Assembly (NCBI GenBank): GCA_932294295.1
Contig: OW028580.1
Span: 28,590,896-28,654,895, forward strand
Length of the DNA stretch: 64,000 nucleotides
Direction of reading: 5' to 3'
Source of the DNA: Alitta virens
Lineage: Eukaryota; Annelida; Polychaeta; Phyllodocida; Nereididae
Part shown: positions 25,419 through 36,639 of the stretch, piece after piece
How positions within the stretch are numbered: position 1 is the first letter of the stretch
Layout of the letters: each line of letters begins with the position of its first letter
The notes under the pieces: model-generated
Database searches by the model: none
What the model saw: only the letters and a program-made list of their open reading frames with translations
Told to the model about the DNA's origin: nothing
Program-made: the position numbers and the translations under genes

Positions 25419-26834
25419 CAGATGAGTCAACTACACCTATTTTTATCTTTATCTAATGTTACAAAGTGAAACGCTCTAGTATTGATTATCATATTGCCAT
25501 AAAGTTGCTTCTCTGTAGTGTATATTTACAAAGAGTACCAAGTACTTTCATAGTGCATTTTTGTGCTGTATTGGTACATTTCCTCCACGTATGTTCAGTG
25601 CACAGCCATCAAGGCCATCAATATTCACTGAAGCAGTAGCCTGATTGATTAAGTGTGCAAACAGTTCCCTGGAGTGCAATAAACAACAGTGAGAAACTTC
25701 CACATTCATTTAGTGTCTTGTCTGTAGAACTCATGTGGTTCATGTATTATGTGTAAAATAAGAAGAAGGTACACTTATTTCAGGTATTTATTTCACGGTT
25801 ATTAATTTGTTATTGGTACAGTGTTTATAGTGACACCCTGGAATAATATCACATTTTTTTCCACCACAAAAATGGCATCTCAATGACACTCTGATGTCTG
25901 CGTGATTATATCTTAAAATGTATGAAAATATTTGACTAGACTATTTTACAGAAAATGCTATGAGGGGACGAATGCACTGAATCCCTGCCCAATGTATATT
26001 ATATATAAATGTATTCGGTTTTTAAAATGTTGACAAGGATGTCTTCTCATTGATCATGACTATACAAAATCAGTCCAGAAGGAAATGAATGGGTACCATT
26101 GGTAAATATATCTCCAAAGGACTGGAATCACGCTGTATATGCTTTCAAGGGACAAAATTACCAGGTTCTGTAAGGCCCTTGGTGGCAATAACCTGCATGG
26201 GTTCGAATCCCAATCTGTGCTTTCGAATCCGAATCTTTACTTTATTTGTGAGTCACAGCTCACCCCTGTTGGGACCATCCCAATGACGACCCTTGCGGTT
26301 TCTTTTGGTAAAAGGAGGAGGGCAATGCATTAACCAAAAGTACCACCATCATTGCCATCAGTTGGATCGTTGTTTGCCATTTCAAACCAAAATATTGACA
26401 TCAAAGTCCATTATGAATCACACCCATTATCGGGTTAATTAAGAAATCTGCATCAAAACTTAAAAACCACAACGAGGCTCAGATGACGTCATCGTCCTTT
26501 CTTTCCCATCATCCCTCGCTTCCATATGGGTCATTGAGCACATGCCCCATTCCTCTTCTGGTACAGGAAATTCGTATTATCAGCTTAATAATGCCCTGTC
26601 TGCACCAGTGCTGATGGAGGGTTGGAGTTCAATTTTGGTCAAGCGGAATTTTGATGTTTCAAAGATGATCTGAATTGAGCTTATTATAAAGCCCCAGTCA
26701 CACATAGCTGTTTTAGCCATAGTGAACCCGTAGAGTGACGTAACGGTTATGTAACAGCTTTTTTCGCCGGGTTGGCGACGGATTCTGGCAGCAAAAAGGG
26801 GGAGGAGGCAGCCAAGGGGCGGCCAATTAGTGGA

Positions 26835-26941
26835 CGGCTTCCAGGGGTAGCCTGGCGGCTTCCACGGGTTACCCGGCGGCTTCCACGGGTAGCCTGGTGG
26901 CTTCCACAGGTAACCCGGCGGCTTCCACAGGTAACCGGTGG
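26835..26941 (+). repeat. 21-bp tandem array, FB4 left arm
   Basis: Five 21-bp units starting CGGCTTCCA (one TGGCTTCCA) and ending ACCCGG or GCCTGG. The period matches FB1, but the bases differ. A second array of four related units (GGCTTCTACGGGTCACCC) lies at about 27645-27729 in the right arm. Confidence 0.88.
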
Positions 26942-27038
26942 CTCTCTCCTGGAATTTGCCAAAAATGAATAAATAGGGGCTGCATCTGTTGCTCTTGATC
27001 ATTGTAGTACTTGTTCAGAACTTTGTATTATTTTTTTA

Positions 27039-27386
27039 GTTCAGAAGTGCCGTAGTTGTTGGTTGTTCAGAAGTGCCGTAGTTTTTTCGTGTTCAGAAAT
27101 GCCGTATTTGTTTTTTTTTGGTTTAATAAAGTTTTCATATTTCTTTAGCAAACAAAGTTGCAATTAACTTAAGTGTGGTGGTGTCAGGGTTACTAATATT
27201 TAGCAAAGAAGACATAATTTTTTTGGTTCAGAAGTGCCGTAGGTGTTGGTTGTTCAGAACTGCCGTAGTTATTTCTTGTTCAGAAGTGCCGTACTTTCAT
27301 CATTTTTATTATTTTCTACGGCAGTTCTGAACCAAACTTTTTTGTACGGCACTTCTGAACAATCAACAACTACGGCACTTCTGAAC
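27039..27386. repeat. Nine copies of a 16-bp motif in FB4
   Basis: GTTCAGAAGTGCCGTA, or a one-base variant, occurs forward at 27039, 27065, 27091, 27226, 27252 and 27278 and in reverse complement at 27317, 27345 and 27371. The forward copies fall in two triplets spaced 26 bp apart. The motif is absent from FB1 and FB2. Confidence 0.9.
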
Positions 27387-27464
27387 GAGAAAATTATGTC
27401 TTCTTTGCTCAAAATTATTAATCCTGACACCACCACACTTAAGATAATTGCCATTTTGTTTGCT
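27147..27464. repeat. Long inverted repeat at the FB4 centre
   Basis: Arms of about 150 bp (27147-27303 and 27311-27464) are complementary apart from scattered mismatches. Both include AGCAAACAAA, AACTTAAGTGTGGTGGTGTC (right arm one base different) and AGCAAAGAAGACATAATTTT. Transcribed, it would give a strong hairpin. Confidence 0.88.
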
Positions 27465-27788
27465 GTCATGACATAATAAACCCAGCGCATTGCATCGTAT
27501 TGGATCCACACAGATGGCACGGGGCAAACACGATTGCTTGCTAATGCAAGCCGGCGGGTTACCCGTGGAAGCCGCCGGGTTACCCGTAGAACCCCTCAAC
27601 AAGCCGCCGGGTTTACTACGGGTAACTTTAGGCACAGATAAACCGCCGGCTTCTACGGGTCACCCGCCGGCTTCTATGGGTCACCCGCCAGCTTCTACGG
27701 GTCACCTGCCGGCTTCTATGGGTCACCCGCACAACCGGCTACCGGGCTCGAAACTACCGGCATGGCCACGGGTCCCACGGGTGCTTGG

Positions 27789-27888
27789 CGGGTATCGCCG
27801 GGTATCGCCGGGTATCGCCGGGTATCGCCGGGTATCGCCGGGTATCGCCGGGTATCGCCGGGTATCGCCGGGTATCGCCGGGTATCCC
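27789..27888 (+). repeat. 10-bp tandem array in FB4
   Basis: Nine perfect copies of CGGGTATCGC plus one variant ending CCC. FB1 has a two-unit version at the same place (CGGGTATCCC near 6869), so the array expanded in FB4. The repeating frames across it are artefacts. Confidence 0.95.
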
Positions 27889-27996
27889 CGGGTAGCCGTT
27901 TTGTAGCCACCGGGTTGGAGCCGGGTAGCACGTTGCGTAACAATTGCGTAATACTACGGGTTCACTATGGCAAAACCGGCTAGTGTGACTGGGGCT

Positions 27997-28445
27997 TGAG
28001 CATTGTTATGGAACTTGATGACAGTATATTTGCTTTTTTTTCAATTATAATGTCCTTAATCTTGAGTATAACCCAATCAATTCATTCTTAATTTTGCAAG
28101 CATTTTATTATTTCAATTTGTCCTTGCTAGATCTCGTTTTGTTGCGCTTTGTAGAACTTTAAGAATAGTTGCTTAGATGACATCGAAGTTTTGTGTACTT
28201 GAAATTGACAAAGGATGAACTGTACACAGAAAAATGTCACAATTGCTGGTGTTTATGACGAATTGGTAAAGTTTTTGAGGTATGAAATTCTACCTTTAAG
28301 TAACCATTGCAGATCACCAGCCAGGCCCTATAAGAGACCTTGCGATGTAGGTCTTAATACCGAGGTTCTGGCCTCAATTAGGTGATTGGGTGTTCCCTTT
28401 ACAGTGGTCCTCGGCCTTAAAGGCTCTGTCTCAGTAACACATTTT
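27997..28445. other. Unique spacer
   Basis: AT-rich flank between FB4 and the next SINE; nothing recognised. Confidence 0.4.
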
Positions 28446-28618
28446 GGGGTGGGGCCTAGCTTAGTTGTAACACACTTGGCTTCCAAACACTGGGTCCCGG
28501 GTTCAATTCCCAAGTTGCATGGCTGTTTCATCCTTCATCTCATTGCCATGGTCCCTGCCTGTCCTAATTAGCCCATCAGGTGCAGAAATACAGGACGTAA
28601 AGCCCTAATCCACCACCC
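28446..28618 (+). mobile_element. tRNA-derived SINE, family A
   Basis: It has the head (GGCCTAGCTTAGTTGTAAC and GGGTTCAATTCCC) and a full body, with an internal deletion right after the B box, where the GTCGAGCC segment is missing. No target duplication could be seen. Confidence 0.8.
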
Positions 28619-29327
28619 TGCAATGATAAATTTAGTGCATTAATATCAAACTACATTTTTAATTAGCCTGTCTGTAAATGTATATCTGTATTGTTTGTGT
28701 GATAATGTTGCCTTAAAATACATTTTTGAACCCATTTGCCGAACGATCTACCCACTGATTGAATTGATCACCATTCTATTCATTCACAAATAAGTCACAG
28801 AAACCCAACAATGCGAGAAAAAAGAGTAAACTAGTTGTGACGTTTTTTCCTCTCATCCATTAGTTTTCAATTGAACAGAGCTGCAATTTATAGCAAAGGA
28901 ACGTCATTGTCAGGAAATATTTGTCTCTTTTTGGGCTGCAAAGAGAACAAATGATTGCAATTAAAGGCAATGAAACAAAACATTACTCAATGGTGGGGCA
29001 TTTAAAGAGGGGTTGAACAATTCACATGTTGATTAATGATCGTTCAGGGTGATTTCATCATTAAACAAAATATGACGTTGGCACTTTCAAGAACAAATAT
29101 TAATTAAAACGCAATCGTGGGCAGAATCATGTTTTCAAAGTACATTAAAAATTACTGGGAAATTGAGATCTTTTCCAAAACTTCAAGACGCAGAAGTGTT
29201 GTTCAATTGAAAGTAGTGAATGGAACATGGAATCAGCTAATTTAATCAAACTAGAGAACAGAAGAGATATTGGCTATTTTTGGGTAATCTCACTGGTAGT
29301 CCACACCTGTTTACGGTCAAGATGATA
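28619..29327. other. Unique non-coding sequence
   Basis: AT-rich; no exon, RNA gene or repeat seen. Confidence 0.4.
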
Positions 29328-29506
29328 CAGAGGAACCTCCTTGAAGAACACCTCACTGTTAAGACCACCACACCCTTTATATCACCATTGGATTCAATCA
29401 AATGCTTGTCATTTTTTTTACCTCACTATTAAGGCCTCATCACAACTAAGCAGCTAAGACCAGAAAAGATCGCTCCAAGGGTGTTCTTGATAGCGAGGTT
29501 CCACTA
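29328..29506. mobile_element. Tc1/mariner-type MITE, family F
   Basis: The inverted ends CAGAGGAACCTCC-TTGAAGAACACC and, reversed, TAGTGGAACCTCGCTATCAAGAACACC enclose about 180 bp flanked by TA on both sides (29326-29327 and 29507-29508). CAG-ended TIRs with a TA target are typical of Tc1/mariner/pogo elements. Related fragments with AAGACCACC or AGAACACCTC are near 16667, 31900-32115, 42905-43080, 51790-51880 and 53270-53370. Confidence 0.75.
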
Positions 29507-29884
29507 TATTTATATAAGAGCACAATTTAGAACAGGTGTAATGCAAAAATAAAACAACTATGGTAATAAGAAGATAAGCATTGTGACTACTGACTAATTA
29601 CATACTTGATTGTTTAGAGCAACAGTTACTGAGGCTGACTATCATTAGCTACAAAATTGACAAAATCACAAAAGCATGGAGGAGAGGGGCAGCCAATTAA
29701 GACAAATTCAGTTGTCTCTAGAAATAACTATTTACCCCTTCTAGAATTTTACCCAAAATATTGACATTTAGTCTTGCTAACATTACTTAACGATTATTTC
29801 CACCTAACTCCATATTCATGCTATTAGTACATGTTTGTCATGCTGATGCCTGTTATGACATCATCTATTGATTATGTATGACAT

Positions 29885-30068
29885 GGTGGTGGTGGATTAG
29901 GGCTTTATGTCCTGTATTTCTGCACCTGATGGGCTAATTAGGACAGATAGGGACCATGGCAATGAGACGAAGGATGAAACAGCCAACCAACATAGGCTCG
30001 ACCGGGAATTGAACCCAGGACCCAGTGGTTGGAAGCCCAGTGCGCTACCACTGAGCTAGGCCCCACCC
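29885..30068 (-). mobile_element. tRNA-derived SINE, family A, full length
   Basis: A well preserved minus-strand copy. Its target duplication is visible: TATTGATTATG(TA)TGACAT at 29866-29884 against TATTGATTATGACAT at 30069-30083, differing by a small insertion. The head shows CTTCCAA in the anticodon loop position, suggesting a tRNA-Gly(UCC) origin. Confidence 0.9.
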
Positions 30069-30083
30069 TATTGATTATGACAT

Positions 30084-30869
30084 CATTCATTACACAGTGT
30101 GATTACTTTTGAGCTTTCGTTATACCCTAGAGCTTTTAAGGACATGTGGCAGTTGATGGCCTGTAATACGTGTCTGTTGGAACCTATTGTGCTAACTTAC
30201 AAAGCTGGACTTTAGGGAAATGACCTCAGGATGATGGGCCCCATTTATTTAACAGGAAAGACCTTGAGGGCAGATCCATCACAAATCATCGACTAACTGT
30301 CTCGGACAGTCTGATATCCGGTATGTAAAAGGCGACGCGACTGCGGTGTAACGAGGGAATAGCGACCAAATAACGAAGCACTTGGATTAATGCTATGATC
30401 ATTGTTTTTCATTTATGCGGTATCATGGCTCCTCATTTCTACCAAATCAATGACCTTTGATTAGAAATTTGATTAAATCACTGATTGATTGACCGTTTTC
30501 CATGATTGGGAGACAGAGATGGACGAATCTATTGAATCTATCCAAAGGATTTAGTTGATGGTCTGGTAATACATGTTGCTAACCTCTGCTACTGGCCATG
30601 TGTTTTTGGTTACTTAGTTTAGTGGGAAATTATAGGCCTAGAATTATGATATATATATCCTTACATCCTTACATGCTAGTTACCTACATGAACATGTTTT
30701 TCACATTTTCCTAATACCATTTAAATGACAGCATTAAAAGTCAAACTACTCGGTTTTATCACGATTGAGTTTTGCTTAGTACCTTTCAGCCTATTCTTTT
30801 TGCAATACCTACAAAAAGTAATTACATGAAAGCCATTATAACAATTATGACGAGCTATTTACCCGGCTG
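30084..30869. other. Unique non-coding sequence
   Basis: No feature recognised. Confidence 0.4.
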
Positions 30870-31005
30870 GTTGTGTCAAGTATATGCTTGGGCACAGACA
30901 CCAATTATAGGTAGCTAAGTTAAGGTTACACAATATATCGAACTTATAGCCCTTAAGAGAGTTTGCAGAGTGCCTTAATCACTAGGCCACTCAGAATGTT
31001 TTAAT
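30870..31005 (-). mobile_element. SINE family B fragment, diverged
   Basis: On the minus strand it begins CATTCTGAGTGGCCTAGTGATTAAGGC-like, a typical family B tRNA head, and continues to a remnant of the body (GTGTCTGTGCCC). It is heavily mutated. Confidence 0.55.
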
Positions 31006-32189
31006 CCTGCAAAATATCAACGACTTTGATTTAAAACTTCTTTTTAAGGAGGATTTTTTCACACTTCTCATCAAAATGCATTCCACACCGATTCCCCCAA
31101 TCATATTTATGGAAGAATTTCCATAAAAATGTGAGACTTTTATCACATATCTACAAGCTGAATTTTTATAAGTCGCTGAAACCGGTGAAGTGTCAGACTA
31201 AGAATTTATGAAAGATATGGAAGATTTTAGGCAGAACTGCAAACTTATTAATCCTTAAAATTTGACTGCTGCCATAGGAACTTATGTTTTTGAAAAGCTA
31301 TGACAGATCTATGAAAGATAGTTGTACGTGCAAGTGTAATAGTTATATATTTAGGCAACTTTTGAAATATGCCAGTAGTAGGAGCAATCATTTTGATGGG
31401 CATTTTGTAATGCCCACAACACAATCAAAATGATTTGATAGTGTTCTAAGTGTGTCCATAACACTCATAATGTTTACAATGTCCTTATAACACTTTCATT
31501 TGTGTGTTCTAAGAAAACATGGTCAATGAAATCTTGAATCTTGAGTACAAGAGCTTTTTAAGATGCATTGTATCAGTAAGACATCACAACACAAAATATT
31601 TATGGACTACTGGTCTTGGGGCAGATCAACCATGGCTTTTATTTTGCCCTGCAAATGTGTGAAAACCCCCTTAAGGGGTGGAAACACTGAGAAACTGCAG
31701 CTTAAGTATAGGGGTGCAGCTCCCTGGTCAATGCAACTACTGTGAAACACATTTATAACCATTTTGTGGAGCCCTTGAGGGTAGAAATGTAAGGGGCTAT
31801 AGGCCCTGGGATAGTGTGGAATACATGGAGGGGTAATGGACATCCCTGAGGTACACCATTCTGCGCACACCATTTTGAGTAGCATACACGATTTTTGGTC
31901 GTTTACAACGCAATCCCGCCTTACAGTTACCTCAATAAAAGGATAACCTCGTGGTTAAGAGTACCTCATTATATCAAATTTTACAATAAATTAAGATCAC
32001 TGATGTTTGCAATCATTGGGAATTATCTCAATAGTCGCCGTACCAAGCACAGTATAACCTTTCCTTACAACCATCACACTATTCAGACCACCTCACCAAT
32101 ACGACCACTACAGTTCGTGACACATATATTATATTTTCAATGCTGTGTTTAATTTCACAATTGAGACCTACTAGCAATGAATACAATTT
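31006..32189. other. Unique sequence with a short hairpin and a MITE F-like stretch
   Basis: 31388-31433 forms a nested hairpin: TCATTTTGA pairs with TCAAAATGA and, inside it, GGGCATT with AATGCCC. 31900-32115 has family F-like words (AACCTCGTGGTTAAGAGTACC, GACCACCTCACC). No gene seen. Confidence 0.45.
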
Positions 32190-32382
32190 AGCACCAAGGG
32201 TGGATGTCGTTCGGATGAGACGGTAAATTGGTGGTCCCTTGTACTCAGTGTCTATGCTGTGGCAAGTAAAAGAACCTACCCATGGGGTAAATGTGTAAAT
32301 GGGTGGACTCCTCTTCTCTCTCACCTCACCAATCAACCCTCGGTAGCAGCAAAAACTTGCCTTAGAAGGCTGCACTTCCCAA

Positions 32383-32420
<38 letters not shown>

Positions 32421-32425
32421 ACTCT
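32190..32425 (+). mobile_element. SINE family B, 5' truncated, (ATCT)n tail
   Basis: Starts in the body (GGATGTCGTTCGGATGAGAC) and runs to GGCTGCACTTCCC, then into about ten ATCT units at about 32381-32420. Here the microsatellite sits where a SINE tail would be. Confidence 0.75.
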
Positions 32426-32439
32426 TCGTTAACTATATC

Positions 32440-32620
32440 TCAGCTGGGTGTTGATCTCATTGTTCGTGCCTAGTACTTGATGTCTATGCTGGGGCAAGTA
32501 AACGTTTCCACCTATGGGGTAAATATGTGGCATCAAGCGTATCCACTCATCATTATGTCAGCTGGTCATATAAGCTGACTAAGCTTCTGACCAGTGGCAT
32601 TGAGAGAACGATATAAGAAA
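32440..32620 (+). mobile_element. SINE family B, second body fragment
   Basis: Body sequence from ATCTCAGCTGGGTGTTG through TGTCTATGCTGGGGCAAGTA to GACCAGTGGCATTGAGAG, directly following the previous fragment. It includes the extended 3' part also seen at 18775. Confidence 0.7.
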
Positions 32621-33189
32621 AAAATAATAAAGGAATAACGCAAGGAGCTATGCTATTGCTATTAGTTTTGATACACGGTTTACTGCGGTCCTAAAGAACC
32701 AGAATTGATTTTGTACAAACGATATAAGATGACCGTTGGACGATTTAATACAAAAGGCTCCTCACAAACCATTTGATGGAAACCAGGTTTCTGTACAATG
32801 TTACACAGGAAAGCGAGCTGTATTTAATTCCCAGGAGATACGCTCAATATTCAGCCCATGTCCCCAAATCCAATAAACAAATAATAAAGGGCAAATGTAT
32901 CCCCCTTTTTCATTGATTCTTGTCAGTTTTGTCTTGCAGTGACATACCCCAGATGTGCAGCTACAAAAAATGTGATCCCACCTGATGCGTGGAGTGCACT
33001 CAAAAAAACCCAGAAACACAGGAAATGACACATCTCTTACGTAACACATGGGGTAATGGGATTCCGCTGTAAGGCTTTGCTACTGCATACCAGTTAGCTT
33101 GATGCTTTTATAGTGATGGTGACTGCAGAGAATGTAATAAGGTCCTTTAAGCATACAGCATATCTAATCAATGTTGGCAGCGAAGTTCT

Positions 33190-33478
33190 ACACCAGCTGA
33201 ATGGTCTAGTGGTTAAGGAATTGGATAGCTTTTTATTAAGGTCCTGGGTTTGACCCCTAATTTAGATGTTTCTTCTATTTGATGTCCTCAGGCCTATGAA
33301 ATGTATCATACTGGATACATCCATAAGGCTACATGTAACATGGTGTGGATTGCAAGCCTTACCATCTCATCTTAACATCTGCATCTAAACAATACAATGC
33401 AATGCAATGCAATGCAATGCAATACAATACAATACAATACAATGTAATACAATACAATACAATACAATACAAAGTGTA
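33190..33478 (+). mobile_element. SINE family B with (AATGC/AATAC)n tail
   Basis: The head (TGAATGGTCTAGTGGTTAAG and GGTCCTGGGTTTGACCCC), a shortened body and ATGGTGTGGATTGCAAGCC are followed by mixed AATGC and AATAC units at about 33390-33473. Confidence 0.75.
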
Positions 33479-34489
33479 TTTAGAAATACATGCTTAAGTA
33501 GAAGATTGTTCGCACACATACCAGAGCTCACTGGGATTTTGGCCACATTTTGTTTTCCATTGACCCATTGACTCATTTCAAGACAGTTATGCCTATTACC
33601 AATATTTATCACATAAAGTATGTAGACCTCAGTAGACTATAGATACTATAGTGCAGATTAGTTGATGTAGATTGTTTATTCTTTGGATAGATGAGTTTGA
33701 AGGATTATAAATTTGAGGCATGATTTGGAAAGCTAGATATTTTTTCTTTTTAAGCATCCAGAAGTTGAGCTCAGTACTGAGACATTGTAATCTGCATTTT
33801 GGGAATTGATAATTCCTGTGTTTTACAATGATGACACTCGTTAAATATGTAATATTTCATCTTGTAATATTCAATATTTTTGGATGGCTTGACTATTAAT
33901 ACGAGGTAGGATGTCACGTCCAAGAATAGAATCGAGATTTTCATCCACTTATCAAAATAAAACAGACCTGATTTACAGAATTCAATTTGAGATTAAATCA
34001 CATTTCTGTTTAATTGATAACAGTTATCAAGCTTGCCTTAATTCAGATTGCCTTAACAGGGATATTTATTTCAGTTTGAAAAATCACTACACATTGCTGC
34101 AGCTGTTTTCTGAAATGTTTCCTTAAATGACTTGGGTTGTGAAATCCCAATTGGTGCTTGAGTTTAAAAGGATTGAAAAATTGAATAAATGGGACTTGGC
34201 AAGACATCTAAAAGGTTTTTCAACAGTCGCTTCAAATGTTTCGACACGAAGGGAAACGCTTTCAAAAAGTGTTCTTCTGACATGTGAGACTGCAGTGCAG
34301 GTTTCTGATCCTAGATGTTCTTAAGTGTTTTATTTGTGACTTTGAAATATCATATACTGGAACAACGTAATACATAGAATATTTAAGTATTGGAAAAGCA
34401 AAGTACAGTTTCATATTTTAATGTTTTCTGTCAATTAAAACTAACTTTCTCTGTTTAAAAGTTCTGTAGATATGAGTAATTTCACAATG
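33479..34489. other. Unique non-coding sequence
   Basis: AT-rich; the short frames at 33911-34126 and 34127-34324 show no motifs. Confidence 0.4.
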
Positions 34490-34685
34490 CTACTGGTCTG
34501 AAGCTTAGTTAGTTTATAAGACCAGTTACCAGAGGCAGATGTAATGATGAAATGATACGACTTGGGAGTTATTGCCATGTTACACATTTACCCCAAGAGT
34601 AGGGTACATTACTAGTCCCACCACAGTCACCAAGTTCCTGGGCCAGGAATCAAACTTATTCTCTTCACCACTGAGCTATGTACTT
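34490..34685 (-). mobile_element. SINE family B, minus-strand copy
   Basis: The plus strand reads ACTGGTCTGAAGCTTAGTTA, GGCAGATGTAATGATGAAAT, CACATTTACCCC and then a mutated tRNA head (CCTGGGCCAGGAATCAAAC). This is the reverse of the family B 3' half joined to its head. Confidence 0.65.
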
Positions 34686-34714
34686 GCTGTGCTGATACCA
34701 TGCATTATCACAAG

Positions 34715-35030
34715 ACAAGACAAGATGATAGAAAACATAAGATAAGATATAGGATAATATATGAGATAAGATATAAGATAAGATATAAGATAAGATAATA
34801 TATAGGATAAGAGATAAGATAAGAGATAATATAAGATATGAGATAAGACAAGATATAAGATAAGATATAAGATATAAGATACGACATGAGATAAGACAAG
34901 ATAAGAGATAAGATAAGATATAGGATAAGATATGAGATAAGATATAAGATAAAATATAAGATAAGATATAGGATAAGATATGATATAAGATAACATATAA
35001 GATAACATATAGGATAAGAGATAAGATAAT
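34715..35030. repeat. (AAGAT)-type pentanucleotide array
   Basis: About 315 bp of AAGAT units mixed with ATATAAG and ATATGAG variants. Frames across it read as repeated Ile-Leu-Ser-Tyr and are not genes. Confidence 0.92.
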
Positions 35031-36639
35031 CATCACTGTAATCTTTCCAGACTACATTTACATGACAAAAATGGTAAAGAAACGATATGATATATTTTCA
35101 CAATTCATTTGAAAAATTGAAATGACATATCCTAGTGTGCTGGTTTCAAATGTGGTTTATGTCGAGTAATTTTATGAGTTTCTTCATAGCATTTAAAAGT
35201 TGCATGTTATCTCAGAAATCCTTCTGTTTTCAAGAAAGTAATCTGTCACTTTATGATACTAGGAAACAAATGTACCTGTCAAATTATTTAAGAATATGAG
35301 ATTTTATATGTTTATGCGATGATTGCATGCTGTATGACTCTAAATATTGTATTAAAGTTGGAGATATTGGTATTTTTAGATTCCTTTTATCTTTAATTCT
35401 TGCAAAATATGTTAACAAAATGCTAACAGAATTTGTTAATTTAGCTGTTATTTCAGATTCATTTTCAGATACGTTATTTAAAACAAAATATCTTCTGATA
35501 AATATCATGCAGACCTATAAATCTTTAGCCGAAAAATACTGCAAATGAGCTCCAGAAAAATACATTTCTGGTGATATATTGGGCCCATATTTTTCCCCCT
35601 ACCATATGCCATTCATCTCCCAAGATTTATTACATTTTTTATACAGAAAGTATTACACAAATTCATTCCGTCAGAAATGTAATTATCTTTCTGGCTTAAC
35701 CGCGATCCTTTCATTATATGATAGAATTGTCACTCGCGCAGATGTATTGTTGCTGAGCAAGACCCAGGTTTGCAATATACGCTAGAGGGCGACACTAGTA
35801 CTTTTATCACATGTTGTTTATTGATTTTTTGGCCATTGCTCTTACTGGCTTTGCTTGGCTCCCAAGTTTCGCAAGTTAGGGGGATAGTGTGATAACAGTA
35901 ACAATTTTTATAACATTAATTAAATTTCAATGTATTATATGTTTTGATATATCTAAGTATTTTATGTTTGGTTATACTGTCACTGTCAGAGAATCCAATG
36001 AGATTAAAAAAAAAAAAAATTTGCCATACATTAATATTTGTTTTATTTCTAGAAATCAGGTGTCTTAAAAAGTTTTTTTTTTAACTTATGAAACATAAAT
36101 ATCAAAATTACATCTACAAATGAACATTTATGAAATTAATTGATTATGTGTTTTTTGAAGTTAATAAATAATACGATCACAATATTGATAAAACTATGTC
36201 AAAATTTTTCGTTTTAGACAGGCAAAATTCACGAATAAATTCTTAATTCAATGCATGCAATATTTCTGAGAACTTCTGTGAAGACTCGTATATAATATGA
36301 ACAATTCTAAATTTACTTTTTTGACCAACCCTTACTTTGTTGACAATTTATTATCAGTAGCAATTTTCTGGTGACAACTTCACTTTCCTCATGAATATTA
36401 AAGACCAGGCTTGACTCCAATTCGTCAAAGTGTTTTGGCAAAGTTTCATCCTGGCTGTGAGAAACATCATCTGCAAGTGATGGGGGATACTGAGTAGCTC
36501 CATAGAAGCTATAGATAGAACTAGCTGAAGAGGAAATTTGTGACTGAAGCTGTCAATATCCCAGAAACTTCAGAAATATTTTGGGGCCTCAAGTTCGATT
36601 GTCTGTGGGCAAATATTCTCAATTGTCTTACTTATCAAT
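35031..36639. other. Unique non-coding sequence
   Basis: No gene is supported. The only item of note is a CTCF-like motif at 35780-35793. A 13-base A run lies near 36007-36020. Confidence 0.45.
35780..35793 (+). promoter_or_regulatory. CTCF-like motif
   Basis: CGCTAGAGGGCGAC agrees with the bilaterian CTCF core CCASYAGRKGGC at 10 of 12 positions when aligned from ACGCTAGAGGGC. It is a single motif without supporting context, so chance is possible. Confidence 0.3.

Larger units (their letters stand above)
20786..26764. repeat. Tandem duplication, unit 2 (5979 bp)
   Basis: Direct repeat of 14762-20785 at an offset of 6024 bp in the first half and about 5979 bp in the last 2 kb, owing to one 65-bp gain near 24050-24115 and one ~108-bp loss near 24255. 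By eye, mismatches run near 1.4% in the first 3.3 kb and near 0.5% in the last 2.1 kb. Confidence 0.95.
26690..27996. mobile_element. Foldback DNA transposon FB4, non-autonomous
   Basis: A 1307-bp element with TIRs starting AGCCCCAGTCACAC. The ends are roughly 80% matched over 60 bp, more diverged than in FB1 or FB2. The flanks are TAA (26687-26689) and TGA (27997-27999), an imperfect possible 3-bp duplication. Shared with its relatives are TCGCCGGGTTGGCGAC, 21-bp arrays on both arms, and CCCCTCAACAAGCCG at 27592-27606. The centre differs from FB1 and FB2: a long hairpin of GTTCAGAAGTGCCGTA motifs replaces the AATATTTGG modules. There is no transposase. Confidence 0.88.

Noticed and set aside
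34665..35036. Ile-Leu-Ser-Tyr repeat protein
   Set aside because: Translation of the AAGAT array; three frames are open at once.
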